A stretch of 20,060 nt of DNA from Planctomycetota bacterium (GTDB taxonomy: Bacteria; Planctomycetota; Phycisphaerae; Sedimentisphaerales; Anaerohalosphaeraceae). Under the pieces are notes generated by a model, which was given only the letters and a program-made list of their open reading frames with translations, ran no database searches and had not been told where the DNA came from. The stretch is taken from positions 1-20,060 of the forward strand of contig DAOVVQ010000029.1 in NCBI GenBank assembly GCA_030637065.1. Direction: 5' to 3'. Both the position numbers and the translations under genes were made by a program. Below, in pieces: positions 8,125 through 16,443 of the stretch. The first letter of the stretch is position 1. Every line of letters starts with the position of its first letter.

Positions 8125-9579
8125 TTAGGTTCCCGGTGCGGTCTTTAGCAGCGGAAACAGTACGACATCGCGGATGCTGGTGGCGCCCGTTAGGAGCATG
8201 ATGAGTCGGTCGATCCCGATCCCCAGCCCGCCAGCCGGCGGCATCGCATATTTCAGGGCGTTGATAAAGTCCTCGTCCATCGTCGCCATTGTGTCAGTCT
8301 GCCCGCGAAGCTGCGATCTGAAGTTTTCTTCCTGCACGGCAGGGTCATTCAGCTCCGTGTAGGCGTTTGCCAGTTCCATCCCGGCGATGAACAGCTCGAA
8401 CCGCTCGGCGTAACGAGGGTCGCTGGTGCTCGTCTTGGTCAGCGGGCAAAGCTCGGTGGGGTAGTCAATGACGAAGGTCGGGTCGATGAGATTATGCTCG
8501 ACGGTGGCCTCGAATACCTCGTTGATAACGATGGCGTCGTCCATATTGGTCTGATTGATCTCCAGCTCGGCAGCCTTCTTCCTCACTGCATCGAGGTCGT
8601 CGATATCGCATCCGGCGTGTTCCTTGAGCAGGTCGGCATATTTGGCCCTTCGCCACGGTCGCGAGTAGTCGACGGTGGCCTCGCCAAACGGCAGCTTCGG
8701 TCCGCAGCAGTGCTCATCGACCAGCATCCCGAAAAGTTCTTCGGTGATATCCATCATCACATTATAGTCGGCATAGGCCTGGTAGAGTTCGAGCATCGTA
8801 AATTCCGGATTGTGCCGGGTGCTCAGTCCCTCGTTCCTGAAGTTGCGGTTTATCTCAAAAACCTTTTCCATACCGCCGACGAGCAGCCTCTTGAGGAAAA
8901 GCTCCGGCGCGATACGAAGGAACAAATCCATGTCGAGGCTGTTGTGATGCGTAATAAAAGGCTTCGCTGCCGCACCGCCGGCGATGGTCTGCATCATAGG
9001 CGTCTCGACCTCGCAGAACCCCCTGGCCTGCAGAAAGGTGCGGATCGATGCGACCATAGCGCTTCTCTTCTTGAAAAGCACCATAACCTCCGGATTCGCC
9101 CACATATCGACATACCTTTGCCTGTACCTCAGATCGACATCCGCCAGGCCGTGAAACTTTTCCGGCGGCGGCAGTATGGATTTGCCTAAGGGCGTAACGC
9201 TTTCGGCCCAGATGGTGATCTCGCCCGTTCTCGTCTTGCCCAGAGACCCTTCGGCCCCGACGATATCCCCCAGATCCAGCAGTTTTATCATCTCCCACGA
9301 ATCGGCAAGCAGCTTCTTGCTGAGCCCCAACTGGATGGTGCCGCTGGAATCGCGGAGAGTGATGAATATCAGCTTGCCTATATCGCGCAACAGCACGATC
9401 CTTCCGGCACAGCAGGCCCGCAGGCTGTCATCGTCGTCGACGAATCTTTCCCTGGCCACCTCGGCGGCCTCTACGTTGTCGAATTTTTGCCCGTAGGGGT
9501 CGATGCCTAATTCGCGCATCCGGTCGAGTTTGCGGATTCTCTGCTCACTGAGTGTGCTTATGCCTTTTTGTTGCGACAA
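8125..9579 (-). CDS. lysS: Lysyl-tRNA synthetase, class II
   Basis: Charges tRNA-Lys with lysine. 484 residues. An N-terminal OB-fold anticodon domain (about 57-135, with RIVLLRDIGKLIFITLRDSSG) precedes the catalytic core: motif 1 around RTFLQARGFCEVETPMM (180-196), motif 2 FRNEGLSTRHNPEFTMLE (247-264) and motif 3 GLGIGIDRLIMLLT (451-464), then SIRDVVLFPLLK. LysRS features include KPFITHHNSLDMDLFLRIAPE. The start is a TTG at 9579: the in-frame codons between the preceding gene's stop and this point hold no ATG or GTG, and AGGA lies 7 nt upstream. It lies 34 bp after the S41 protease stop and 32 bp before the first permease. Confidence 0.97.
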   Translation of the reverse strand: MSQQKGISTLSEQRIRKLDRMRELGIDPYGQKFDNVEAAEVARERFVDDDDSLRACCAGRIVLLRDIGKLIFITLRDSSGTIQLGLSKKLLADSWEMIKLLDLGDIVGAEGSLGKTRTGEITIWAESVTPLGKSILPPPEKFHGLADVDLRYRQRYVDMWANPEVMVLFKKRSAMVASIRTFLQARGFCEVETPMMQTIAGGAAAKPFITHHNSLDMDLFLRIAPELFLKRLLVGGMEKVFEINRNFRNEGLSTRHNPEFTMLELYQAYADYNVMMDITEELFGMLVDEHCCGPKLPFGEATVDYSRPWRRAKYADLLKEHAGCDIDDLDAVRKKAAELEINQTNMDDAIVINEVFEATVEHNLIDPTFVIDYPTELCPLTKTSTSDPRYAERFELFIAGMELANAYTELNDPAVQEENFRSQLRGQTDTMATMDEDFINALKYAMPPAGGLGIGIDRLIMLLTGATSIRDVVLFPLLKTAPGT

Positions 9580-9613
9580 GTTCCCATCCTTTTCATGCAG
9601 TCCATTGCTCTTG

Positions 9614-11515
9614 TTAATTGTTGGCGGCGTCTTTGCCGATGTCGGTTTTGGCCGTTCTTATATGAAATTTCAGTTTGCCGCCTTCATACAGGATCTTACT
9701 CTTGACGACAAGCAGTCCGATCGCCAGTTGCGGGTCGGATTCGAGCGTTTCAGTAAGCGAGTGGCGCTCTACCGGCTGCGAGTCCAGATCGTGGTCGGCC
9801 TTTGTCAGCACGTCATTGTCCCGCTGGACCTCGGCCAATGTCCGCATCTCGTTGAGCAGAAGCTCAACTTCGACATCCGGGGCGATACCCCAGTCTTTTC
9901 TGCCGAGCTTTTCCATTACGTCGCGGTTCTTGACCCTCTGCTCGGAGGGCAGGTAGTAATAGGCCATCGTGTATTTCAGTTGCGAGCCGCCCTCGGTATA
10001 GCCGGTGATGATCTGAACGGAACCCTTTCCGTACGATCGGCTGCCGACGAGTGTCGCTCTTTTAACACTTTTGTCCTGAAGCGCACCAGCAACGATCTCG
10101 GAGGCACTGGCCGATTGCCCGTTTATCAAGACGACTATCGGGTAGTCCGGGTGAGTCCCTATGCGGTGGGCCATTTCGACGGTCGAGAATCCGTATCGCG
10201 GCTGGCTCTTGACGATCAGCCCGTCCTTGACGAACAGATCGACCATCTTCGAGGCGCTGGTAAGATATCCGCCCGAATTGAAACGCAGATCAAGGATAAG
10301 CCCGTTGAGCGAATCCTTCTCCAACGAATCGAGAACCTCTTCCAGATCCGGCACAGTCTTTTCCGTAAAGGCCGTGACCCGAATGTACCCGATGCGGTTC
10401 TCCGGGTCGATCAGGAACCGCCATTTTCCGTCCTCGGTTCGCTGCCATCCGCGAGTGGGCGGCACTTCGATAACGCCCCTCGTGATAGTGATCTCTTCGG
10501 TTTCCTCCGACCCTTCGTGCTGTACCGTGAGAGTAACGTCGGTGCCTTTTGGCCCGGTGATCTTACTTACCGCACAGAGTATCGACATGTCGTTGGTAGG
10601 CTCTCCGTTGACCTCTAAAATGCTGTCGTCGGCATCGAGACCCGAAGTATAGGCAGGCGTGTTGGGCAGAAGGCTCATGATCTTCAGAACACCGGTGGCT
10701 TTCGATATTTCGATGCCGATACCGCTGAACTGCTGGGTCATACTCTTCTGGAATTCCTTTATCTGCTCGGGCCAGACCAGCGTCGTGTAGGGGTCGAGTG
10801 ATTTCAGCGAGGCCTCCGCGAACTGGGCGATAACGACTTCCTGCGGAATATCGATGGTAATCGTATTTAAGGCTATGGCGTCCTTGAAAAGGTTGGTGAA
10901 CTTGTCCCTGGTAACGGAAGCAAAGGGCCCCTGGAGTTCGTCGTAAATGATATTCAGGCCCGCAAACCATCTGGGCAACTCGGAAACCTTCGCCTCGATG
11001 TCGAGTTTGTCCGAGGCCTTTTCGATGACCCGTCCAAGCAGCATCAGTCTCTTGATGCCGTGCTCGGCCATAGTGTTGTAGTCGATAACGCTGACGTAGT
11101 AGGGGTCGAGCATTTGCACGGCACGGATGAACATCTCCGGTTTTATGCCTTCGTACCACGGGGCAATGCTGTCGCTGCACTTTTCCTCTTTGAGTCTCAG
11201 CTCGATCGCCGCCTTTTCGGTCAGCTTGTCCGCCGTATCCTCGTACTCTTTGTTGTCCTCGTCGAATGTCGTCAGCCAGTAGTAACCGTAGGCGTAGGCG
11301 TCGACCCAGTTGCCCTCTTCATCGAAATCGGCGGCCTTTTGTTTCGCGGTATCTACGGCCTTTTGCACGAACGGCTTTCGCAGGAGATCACGCTTTTGCC
11401 TGTCATTGGCAAACTCGGAAGCCTTTATTATCGTGGTAAAGATCGTGGCGATCTCGTTGGCATCGATGACAGAGCCGGGCCGGGGCTTTTCGCTAAGCTT
11501 TTGCAACTCGTCCAT
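9614..11515 (-). CDS. S41 (C-terminal processing) peptidase with PDZ domain
   Basis: Tail-specific serine protease. As drawn from the ATG at 11515 it has 633 residues: a helical, TPR-like N-terminal region (about 1-215), a PDZ domain (about 262-345, GIGIEISKATGVLKIMSLLPNTPAYTSGL marks it over two stretches), and the S41 domain (about 370-555). The catalytic serine should be Ser470 in NGQSASASEIVAGALQD and the lysine Lys497 in SRSYGKGSVQ; the substrate-cradle motif DLRFNSGG (409-416) is present. It has no signal peptide, although S41 proteases usually act outside the cytoplasm. The preceding 115-codon lipoprotein-like frame is in the same reading frame, separated only by TAG-CAG, and no Shine-Dalgarno sequence precedes this ATG. 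I therefore infer that the two are one about 750-codon gene interrupted by, or read through, a TAG. Confidence 0.88.
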   Translation of the reverse strand: MDELQKLSEKPRPGSVIDANEIATIFTTIIKASEFANDRQKRDLLRKPFVQKAVDTAKQKAADFDEEGNWVDAYAYGYYWLTTFDEDNKEYEDTADKLTEKAAIELRLKEEKCSDSIAPWYEGIKPEMFIRAVQMLDPYYVSVIDYNTMAEHGIKRLMLLGRVIEKASDKLDIEAKVSELPRWFAGLNIIYDELQGPFASVTRDKFTNLFKDAIALNTITIDIPQEVVIAQFAEASLKSLDPYTTLVWPEQIKEFQKSMTQQFSGIGIEISKATGVLKIMSLLPNTPAYTSGLDADDSILEVNGEPTNDMSILCAVSKITGPKGTDVTLTVQHEGSEETEEITITRGVIEVPPTRGWQRTEDGKWRFLIDPENRIGYIRVTAFTEKTVPDLEEVLDSLEKDSLNGLILDLRFNSGGYLTSASKMVDLFVKDGLIVKSQPRYGFSTVEMAHRIGTHPDYPIVVLINGQSASASEIVAGALQDKSVKRATLVGSRSYGKGSVQIITGYTEGGSQLKYTMAYYYLPSEQRVKNRDVMEKLGRKDWGIAPDVEVELLLNEMRTLAEVQRDNDVLTKADHDLDSQPVERHSLTETLESDPQLAIGLLVVKSKILYEGGKLKFHIRTAKTDIGKDAANN

Positions 11516-11518
11516 CTG

Positions 11519-11521
11519 CTA
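11519..11521 (-). other. In-frame TAG separating lipoprotein leader from S41 protease
   Basis: On the minus strand the frame reads CCC-TAC-GAC-TAG-CAG-ATG-GAC. Both halves are in the same frame, and the seam falls within a helical region rather than at a natural domain end. All 13 other stops visible in the window are TAA (8) or TGA (5), none TAG. A nonsense mutation, an assembly error, or programmed read-through (UAG followed by CA, a context known to favour read-through in some viruses) are all possible. Confidence 0.75.
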
Positions 11522-11866
11522 GTCGTAGGGTTCGCTTTTCGGTGGTTGCCTGGCTTTATCGACAGCCTTGTATTCGTCGATAACCGCTTTGAAACCCAGC
11601 ACTTCCGGAGAGACAGGACCCGAAAAACCGTCAAGCAGACGCTCAGCGGACTCGAAATCCCCTTTAACCAGATGATCATAAGCCTGATCGATGACAACGC
11701 GGGTCCGGGGTGATTGGCGGGCGACAACAGCCTGAACTCGTGCAGGCGCCGTGGGCCTGGCCTGGGCGGTTTCCTGCTCGGGCTTACAACTGGCGCCGAG
11801 CAGGAGTGCTGCGATCACCGGGACAAAAACCATATTTAGACTTTTTTTCAGATCAAATCGGAACAA
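11519..11866 (-). CDS. Lipoprotein-like N-terminal leader of the S41 protease
   Basis: 115 codons: a basic start (MFRFDLKK), a hydrophobic segment (about 12-24), and LLLGASC with Cys27 as the probable lipidated residue, though the lipobox is imperfect (Gly at -3). A proline/alanine linker follows, then a TPR-like helical pair (VIDQAYDHLVKGDFESAERLL) that ends abruptly at EPYD. This is what one expects at the start of an exported TPR-PDZ-S41 protease, and the downstream frame continues with helical sequence after a single TAG. On its own it would be a small membrane-anchored protein; I consider it the amino end of the interrupted protease gene. Confidence 0.7.
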   Translation of the reverse strand: MFRFDLKKSLNMVFVPVIAALLLGASCKPEQETAQARPTAPARVQAVVARQSPRTRVVIDQAYDHLVKGDFESAERLLDGFSGPVSPEVLGFKAVIDEYKAVDKARQPPKSEPYD

Positions 11867-11880
11867 AGCAACCTCGTTTC

Positions 11881-11990
11881 AATCAGTCGATCAGTATCAT
11901 TCAGCCAGCCGCCGGCATCATCCAATCAGCCGTTAGCATCACCATCCAACCAGTCATCGGTACCATTTATCAGTCGCTAATATCATTATC
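11881..11990. repeat. Degenerate tandem repeat, five units of 21-24 bp
   Basis: Five successive units follow the pattern AATCAGTCG-N3-GCATCATYC with drift: they begin at 11881, 11903, 11924, 11948 and 11969 and are 22, 21, 24, 21 and 22 bp long. It fills the 144-bp gap between the aldolase stop and the lipoprotein start, so it lies in the leader or promoter region of the minus-strand run. Spacing near two helical turns would suit an array of protein-binding sites, but no function is evident. Confidence 0.65.
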
Positions 11991-12010
11991 GGCCCGAACT
12001 GAACTTTATA

Positions 12011-12961
12011 TTAAGAACATTCCGCGGCTTTTCCGGCACATCCGAGGACGTGCAATTTACGTTTTACCATCTTCTGGATCGCGTCTCTGCCGGGTCCTAA
12101 GTATTTTCTGGGATCGAACTCACCGGGTGTCTCGGCGAAAACCTGCCGGATCTTCGCCGTCAGCGCCATTCTCAGGTCCGTATCGATGTTGACCTTGCAG
12201 ACAGCCATTTTTGCCGCTTTGCTGATCGCATCCTCGGGTACACCCATCGCGTCGGGCATGTCGCCACCGTATTTGTTGATCAGGTCCTTGAACTCTTTGA
12301 GGACGCTGCTGGAACCGTGCATGACAAGGGGAAATCCGGCGAGTTTGTCCGCTACACCCTGAATAACGTCGAAGGCCAGCGCAGGCGCGGACTTGAACTT
12401 GAAGGCGCCATGGCTTGTGCCGCAAGCGACAGCCAACGAATCACATCCGGTCTTTTCGACAAACTCTATCGCCTGGTTCGGGTCGGTGAGATGGTTTGCG
12501 ATATCGTCGGCGGAAACACCCACAACATCCTCTTCAATACCGCCAAGCTGGCCGAGTTCCGCTTCGACGACGACACCGTGCTTGTGGGCGTAGTCGACAA
12601 CCTCTTTCGTCATTCGGATGTTCTCTTCAAACGGATGGTGCGAGGCATCGATCATCACCGAGGTAAACCCGTCATCGACGCACTGCTTGCACGACTCGAA
12701 CGTGTCGCCGTGGTCCAGATGCATGCAGATCGGGATATCGGGGTTTTCCTTCACAGCAACGTCGATGATCGCCTTGAGGTAACTCATGCTGGCATACTGC
12801 CGGGCCCCGCGGGATATCTGCAGGATCAGCGGAGCCTTCTCTTCGGCGATCGCACTGACGATGCCCTGCGTGATTTCCATATTGTTGACGTTGAACGCGC
12901 CAACGGCATACCCGTTATTGTAGGCCATTTCAAACATTTTTTCCGTACTTACCAAAGCCAT
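12011..12961 (-). CDS. fba: Class II fructose-bisphosphate aldolase
   Basis: Zinc aldolase of glycolysis and gluconeogenesis, cleaving fructose 1,6-bisphosphate to dihydroxyacetone phosphate and glyceraldehyde 3-phosphate. Numbering from the ATG at 12961 (316 residues): HLDHGD (81-86) with Asp83 and the zinc ligand His84, EAELGQLGG (133-141), GTSHGAFKF (181-189) with ligand His184, VMHGSSSV (213-220) with ligand His215, and the phosphate-binding KVNIDTDLR (256-264). The ATG at 12961 is preferred over an in-frame ATG at 12985 because GGAG (12969-12972) is 7 nt upstream and the protein then opens MALVSTEKMFEMA, typical of the family. It lies 72 bp after the lptD-like gene and may share its transcript. 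Close relatives with tagatose-bisphosphate specificity exist, but this is the likelier activity. Confidence 0.93.
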   Translation of the reverse strand: MALVSTEKMFEMAYNNGYAVGAFNVNNMEITQGIVSAIAEEKAPLILQISRGARQYASMSYLKAIIDVAVKENPDIPICMHLDHGDTFESCKQCVDDGFTSVMIDASHHPFEENIRMTKEVVDYAHKHGVVVEAELGQLGGIEEDVVGVSADDIANHLTDPNQAIEFVEKTGCDSLAVACGTSHGAFKFKSAPALAFDVIQGVADKLAGFPLVMHGSSSVLKEFKDLINKYGGDMPDAMGVPEDAISKAAKMAVCKVNIDTDLRMALTAKIRQVFAETPGEFDPRKYLGPGRDAIQKMVKRKLHVLGCAGKAAECS

Positions 12962-13033
12962 TTTAAGACTCCTCTCAAATATCAAGTAATAGATTAGTTA
13001 GTTGGTTTTTGTTCGTATATCGTTCAAATAATA

Positions 13034-16018
13034 TTAGTCTTCACTCATAGCGCCGACAAGGCCCGTGTACTCACGAGACCCAAAGGCCATCTCCTTGACG
13101 CCCTGGGGCCAGATACTGAAGGTGACAGAGCTGCGGTCGCGGGATTCGTCCACGGAGAACGTTATCGCACAATACATTCTGTGATATCGTCGCATCAGCG
13201 AGATATCGCTCGAAACATTCTTTCCATAATCGGTGTTGTATTCCTGCGAAAACACGAGGCTATATCTCGGATTCAGTGCGTATGTCGCTGCGGTGACGAT
13301 GGAATGAGACCCTTCCTCGTGTATGTTGTCAGGTTCGCCGACATCGATAACGACAGGTCTTAGATACCTGCTTGCAATGTAGTAACTGATATCGGGATAT
13401 ATAAACTTTGTTACCCCGATATTGTACTGCTGAATGCGGTTGTCTTCGATGTCGTAATTCATGTCGCTTAATATGGTGGTCGTGTCGCTGAGCCGCCATG
13501 TATAATCGGCGTTTACCGAATCCCTCATGGTTCCGAACAGGCCCGAAGTCCGCCTGAGCGCCGTCGGTATTGACGAATCGTTCCATATAAACTTCGCCGG
13601 TCGGTTGTTATTGATATCATCGCTGAGCCATGTCGAGTCGATGTCGAGCCTCATCCAGTCGATAGAGCGAAGGTTTTCCTGGGGGCCTCGCCTGGTCTGC
13701 CATCTTTGCGAGACGCCAAAATTCATCATGTCCCGCATCTGGAACGGCTGGTCGCTGTCGTCGAAGGCAACCATCTCGAAGTGCGGCCTGATAATGTGCC
13801 GGATACCGTTTAGGTCCCACAATCTCGATTTAACGAACTGGTTCTCGCCGTGGAACATAGTAGCCATTCTCACGCCGACCTCACTGAACCATCCCGTATC
13901 TTCGGGGGATGCCGCTGGTGTGTTATCCAGTCCGGTCCTGAAGCCGTCCTGGTCGTCAATGGCAAACGTCCCAGCCACAAACGGCGTCACCCTTACGGTA
14001 TCCCACAAAATGGGCATATCGACCTCGTGCCGGGTGAAGGCGAACGTGAAGAACTGCTCGGAGTCAGTTGGACCTTCGTCGTCAGGGTCAAAGCGGTTTC
14101 GCATCCGGCTGACCTGGTTGTCGCTATAGTAGGTAAGGCGGTGGTCCCAGAAGGATGCACCCTTGAGGTGGAATTCGACGGTTGGCAACTCCTCGGTCAA
14201 TGTTCTGTGGTCGGTGATACGGAACTTGTTAAGGAGCGAAACAGCCCAGTTTTCCTTCAGACGCTTGAGATGAAGGAGTGTTTCCTGTGCCTTACCGGTA
14301 TCGAATTCACTCCTGTAGAACCATTCCAGAAAGTTTTTATCAGAGGCATAGCTGGTTTCCACGGTGGCCTGCCAGTCGTATGGCAGAAAGTGCCTGTGCT
14401 GGTATCTGAATCGCCCCCTGATGTCTTCGCCGGAATCCTGGTTCTTTCTGTCAGACGTCCGCCCAAGGTCATCGGTGCCGCGATCGCTCAGTATATATCC
14501 CAGTACGTTGCCGTAGTAGTTCGGCTTCTGGTAGCGAACGGTAACTCCGGCCCCTGCGCCTCTCTTGCCGAAATAATCGACTGCGAGCGTACTATCAACG
14601 CCCGGCGGCTCTTCTCTTCCCAACAGCCGTGCAAGATACCATCTGGTCTCGACCGAGGTTCCGAACTCAGAGTCGTTACCGATACGGATCTGCCTGATGG
14701 GCAGGTCCGGTCTCTCGAAATTGGTTCGGATCTTCGGCCAGTAGAAAACGGTGCGATCGTTCGACTTTAGCCTGACATCGCGAAGAACGGCTTCGTAGCT
14801 GCTCTTATCGACCCCTTCTTCCGACCGTGCGTCTATGTTGGTCGTGTCGGTAAGCACCATTTTCGAGGCGGTCATGGCAACCTGCGGAATGTAGAATTCG
14901 CTGGTCGTCAGGGTGATCCGGTCCGCTTCAAAAACGCTTTCGGACACCTTTCGGAGCTTCTCGGCACGAAGGTAGACCGGAACCGCCCTCTTCGGGTCAA
15001 AGTGTCTCATCTCCGCGTTAACGACGAGGGCGCGACCATTCTCGAAATCGTAAAAGACCTCGTTGGCACGCATGGTTCTCGTTCCCTCGGTCATTACAAC
15101 ATTGCCTGCGAAGTAGACCGAGCCGACCTGCCCCGAAGCTACACGATTGTCGGTAGCGGAATCTTCGGTCTCCTTGAACTGTTCGCTTTGGGAAAAGACC
15201 ACCGCGCTGTCCGCCTGGAACTCGATGAGTCCGCCCTTTTCATCCTTCTTCTGCCAGAGATAGAACCGCCCGATGATAGTAGTCGTTTTGCTACTGTCAT
15301 CGCTGAGGGTCTGCTCGATAACCGGCGGCGTCTGCCACACAGCCGAAAGATTGACGGGATACTTAAACTCCGGCTCGGGCTCGCGCTGGACGGAGGCAGG
15401 TGTCGGCGCCGGCAGCGGCTCTGGCTTATCGGCAGAACCCGGAACGACGGCCTCTTTGGCTATCGCCGGTTCGCTGGGACCGGAACTGACTGTGCCCAGA
15501 ACAGCAAGGGCATTTTTATAGATTGCCAGCTTTTTTAGCTCGGTAGCGGATTCTTCGGTTCGCGTCTGTACTGTGGCGAATACTTCTCCCGTTACCAGGA
15601 AACTTGCCAGCAGCGCCTCGCCGCGTTCGACCACCATTTGGTTGAGGTAAGTCGTTTTCGCCGCATCTCCCTTCTGGACCGACACATTCTTCTCGAGATA
15701 CAGTTGCGCATGATAATCAAGGTGGGCAACACCGAGATGTTCGGCTGATTTCAGGGTTATCCACACGACAGCCGAATCCGATGTCAGATGGTTGTCCCCA
15801 ATTGTCCCGGAAAAGCCGTCCTCGAAGAGCAGGATGTGGTCCCCATACTCGTCCGGGGGCTGGTTGTCCGGCCCGGGCTGATAGATGGTCATTGTACCAG
15901 CGGTCAGATGAAGATCCTGGCCGGCGAATGCCTCCTCGATCACATTTTGCGCAGCGACACACTGACCAGCCGCCATCGCCACTGTAATAAGAACCGTTAA
16001 CCAAAGCCTGTTTTGCAT
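13034..16018 (-). CDS. LptD/OstA-like outer-membrane LPS-assembly protein
   Basis: Probable outer-membrane barrel that inserts lipopolysaccharide. From the ATG at 16018 it has 994 residues: a classic signal peptide (MQNRLWLTVLITVAMAAG, cleavage likely after CVAA), an N-terminal LptA/OstA-like region in two parts split by a proline-rich linker (about 190-225), including RTMRANEVFYDFENGRALVV and VFEADRITLTTSEFYIP, and a long C-terminal region of alternating aromatic/polar strands (about 480-990) typical of LptD. An in-frame ATG at 16042 is a workable alternative. The open frame continues to 16180, but that extension is the translation of a mobile element and is not protein. Spacing to fba is 72 bp. 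Assignment rests on architecture, so the precise partner proteins are unknown. Confidence 0.72.
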   Translation of the reverse strand: MQNRLWLTVLITVAMAAGQCVAAQNVIEEAFAGQDLHLTAGTMTIYQPGPDNQPPDEYGDHILLFEDGFSGTIGDNHLTSDSAVVWITLKSAEHLGVAHLDYHAQLYLEKNVSVQKGDAAKTTYLNQMVVERGEALLASFLVTGEVFATVQTRTEESATELKKLAIYKNALAVLGTVSSGPSEPAIAKEAVVPGSADKPEPLPAPTPASVQREPEPEFKYPVNLSAVWQTPPVIEQTLSDDSSKTTTIIGRFYLWQKKDEKGGLIEFQADSAVVFSQSEQFKETEDSATDNRVASGQVGSVYFAGNVVMTEGTRTMRANEVFYDFENGRALVVNAEMRHFDPKRAVPVYLRAEKLRKVSESVFEADRITLTTSEFYIPQVAMTASKMVLTDTTNIDARSEEGVDKSSYEAVLRDVRLKSNDRTVFYWPKIRTNFERPDLPIRQIRIGNDSEFGTSVETRWYLARLLGREEPPGVDSTLAVDYFGKRGAGAGVTVRYQKPNYYGNVLGYILSDRGTDDLGRTSDRKNQDSGEDIRGRFRYQHRHFLPYDWQATVETSYASDKNFLEWFYRSEFDTGKAQETLLHLKRLKENWAVSLLNKFRITDHRTLTEELPTVEFHLKGASFWDHRLTYYSDNQVSRMRNRFDPDDEGPTDSEQFFTFAFTRHEVDMPILWDTVRVTPFVAGTFAIDDQDGFRTGLDNTPAASPEDTGWFSEVGVRMATMFHGENQFVKSRLWDLNGIRHIIRPHFEMVAFDDSDQPFQMRDMMNFGVSQRWQTRRGPQENLRSIDWMRLDIDSTWLSDDINNNRPAKFIWNDSSIPTALRRTSGLFGTMRDSVNADYTWRLSDTTTILSDMNYDIEDNRIQQYNIGVTKFIYPDISYYIASRYLRPVVIDVGEPDNIHEEGSHSIVTAATYALNPRYSLVFSQEYNTDYGKNVSSDISLMRRYHRMYCAITFSVDESRDRSSVTFSIWPQGVKEMAFGSREYTGLVGAMSED

Positions 16019-16053
16019 TGATATTCGCCTGTTAATTCGCATTTTCGACAGTC

Positions 16054-16150
16054 GAGACCTCTGAAAAACTATGACACCCTTGCTATGGTCGTTGTTTTTG
16101 GAACAAAAACAATCCTGGCATTGGGATATACCCTGTTTTTCAGGGGACCC
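16054..16150 (-). mobile_element. MITE-like 97-bp element, copy A, upstream of lptD-like gene
   Basis: Flanked by AGTC on both sides (16050-16053 and 16151-16154). The ends are imperfect inverted repeats: CTGAAAAAC near the left and GTTTTTCAG near the right match perfectly, with 12 of 16 terminal bases matching overall. The centre has TTGTTTTTG-GAA-CAAAAACAA, a 9-bp palindrome. It matches copy B at 87 of 97 positions. No coding capacity; it must be moved in trans, if still mobile. It lies in the leader of the lptD-like gene. Confidence 0.8.
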
Positions 16151-16193
16151 AGTCAAAAAGTGCGTCCAGAGTATTTTCAATCAGTTTGCAGCG

Positions 16194-16199
16194 ATTATA
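16194..16199 (-). promoter_or_regulatory. Possible -10 box upstream of lptD-like gene
   Basis: A perfect TATAAT on the minus strand. The nearest good -35 (TTGACT) is 21 bp away, longer than the usual 16-18, so this is a weak call. If used, copy A would lie wholly in the 5' untranslated leader. Confidence 0.3.
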
Positions 16200-16335
16200 G
16201 CCATTAAGACATGCAAAGCCAGTCAAAAGTGCATAATTATACAGGTTTGTTGTCAGCGAGGATCGATGGCGGGAAAAATGCTCCATGTCCGAACGGCAAA
16301 TCGTAGAAAAACGACCGCAGCAAGGGTGGCAGCGT

Positions 16336-16353
16336 GTCCCGATTTATCGGGAC
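16336..16353. repeat. TCCCGA-TTYA-TCGGGA hairpin, copy 1
   Basis: GTCCCGA-TTTA-TCGGGAC is a perfect 7-bp stem. The same core, with TTCA as the loop, recurs at 18044-18061, so it appears to be a dispersed intergenic repeat. Confidence 0.5.
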
Positions 16354-16403
16354 CGATGGGCGATTGCACAAACCTGCCCACCATCCGGTTTGGGTTTACA
16401 ATC

Positions 16404-16433
16404 AGGGTAGGCCTTGGCCCACGCGGTTTCTTA
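16404..16433. repeat. GTAGGGTG-type dispersed repeat, copy 2
   Basis: AGGGTAGGCCTTGGCCCACGC plus the following TTCTTA closely parallels 3574-3605, including bases outside the stem. Confidence 0.55.
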
Positions 16434-16443
16434 GGGGTTTATG

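Noticed and set aside
11881..11990. CRISPR array
   Set aside because: Units are contiguous with no unique spacers and drift strongly; no cas genes are present.
12962..12985. Aldolase start at the upstream ATG (12985)
   Set aside because: No good ribosome-binding site; the downstream ATG has GGAG at 7 nt and gives the usual protein beginning.
16043..16180. 46-54-residue N-terminal extension of the LptD-like frame
   Set aside because: It translates mobile-element copy A (stem and palindrome), while a normal signal peptide starts at 16018 or 16042.
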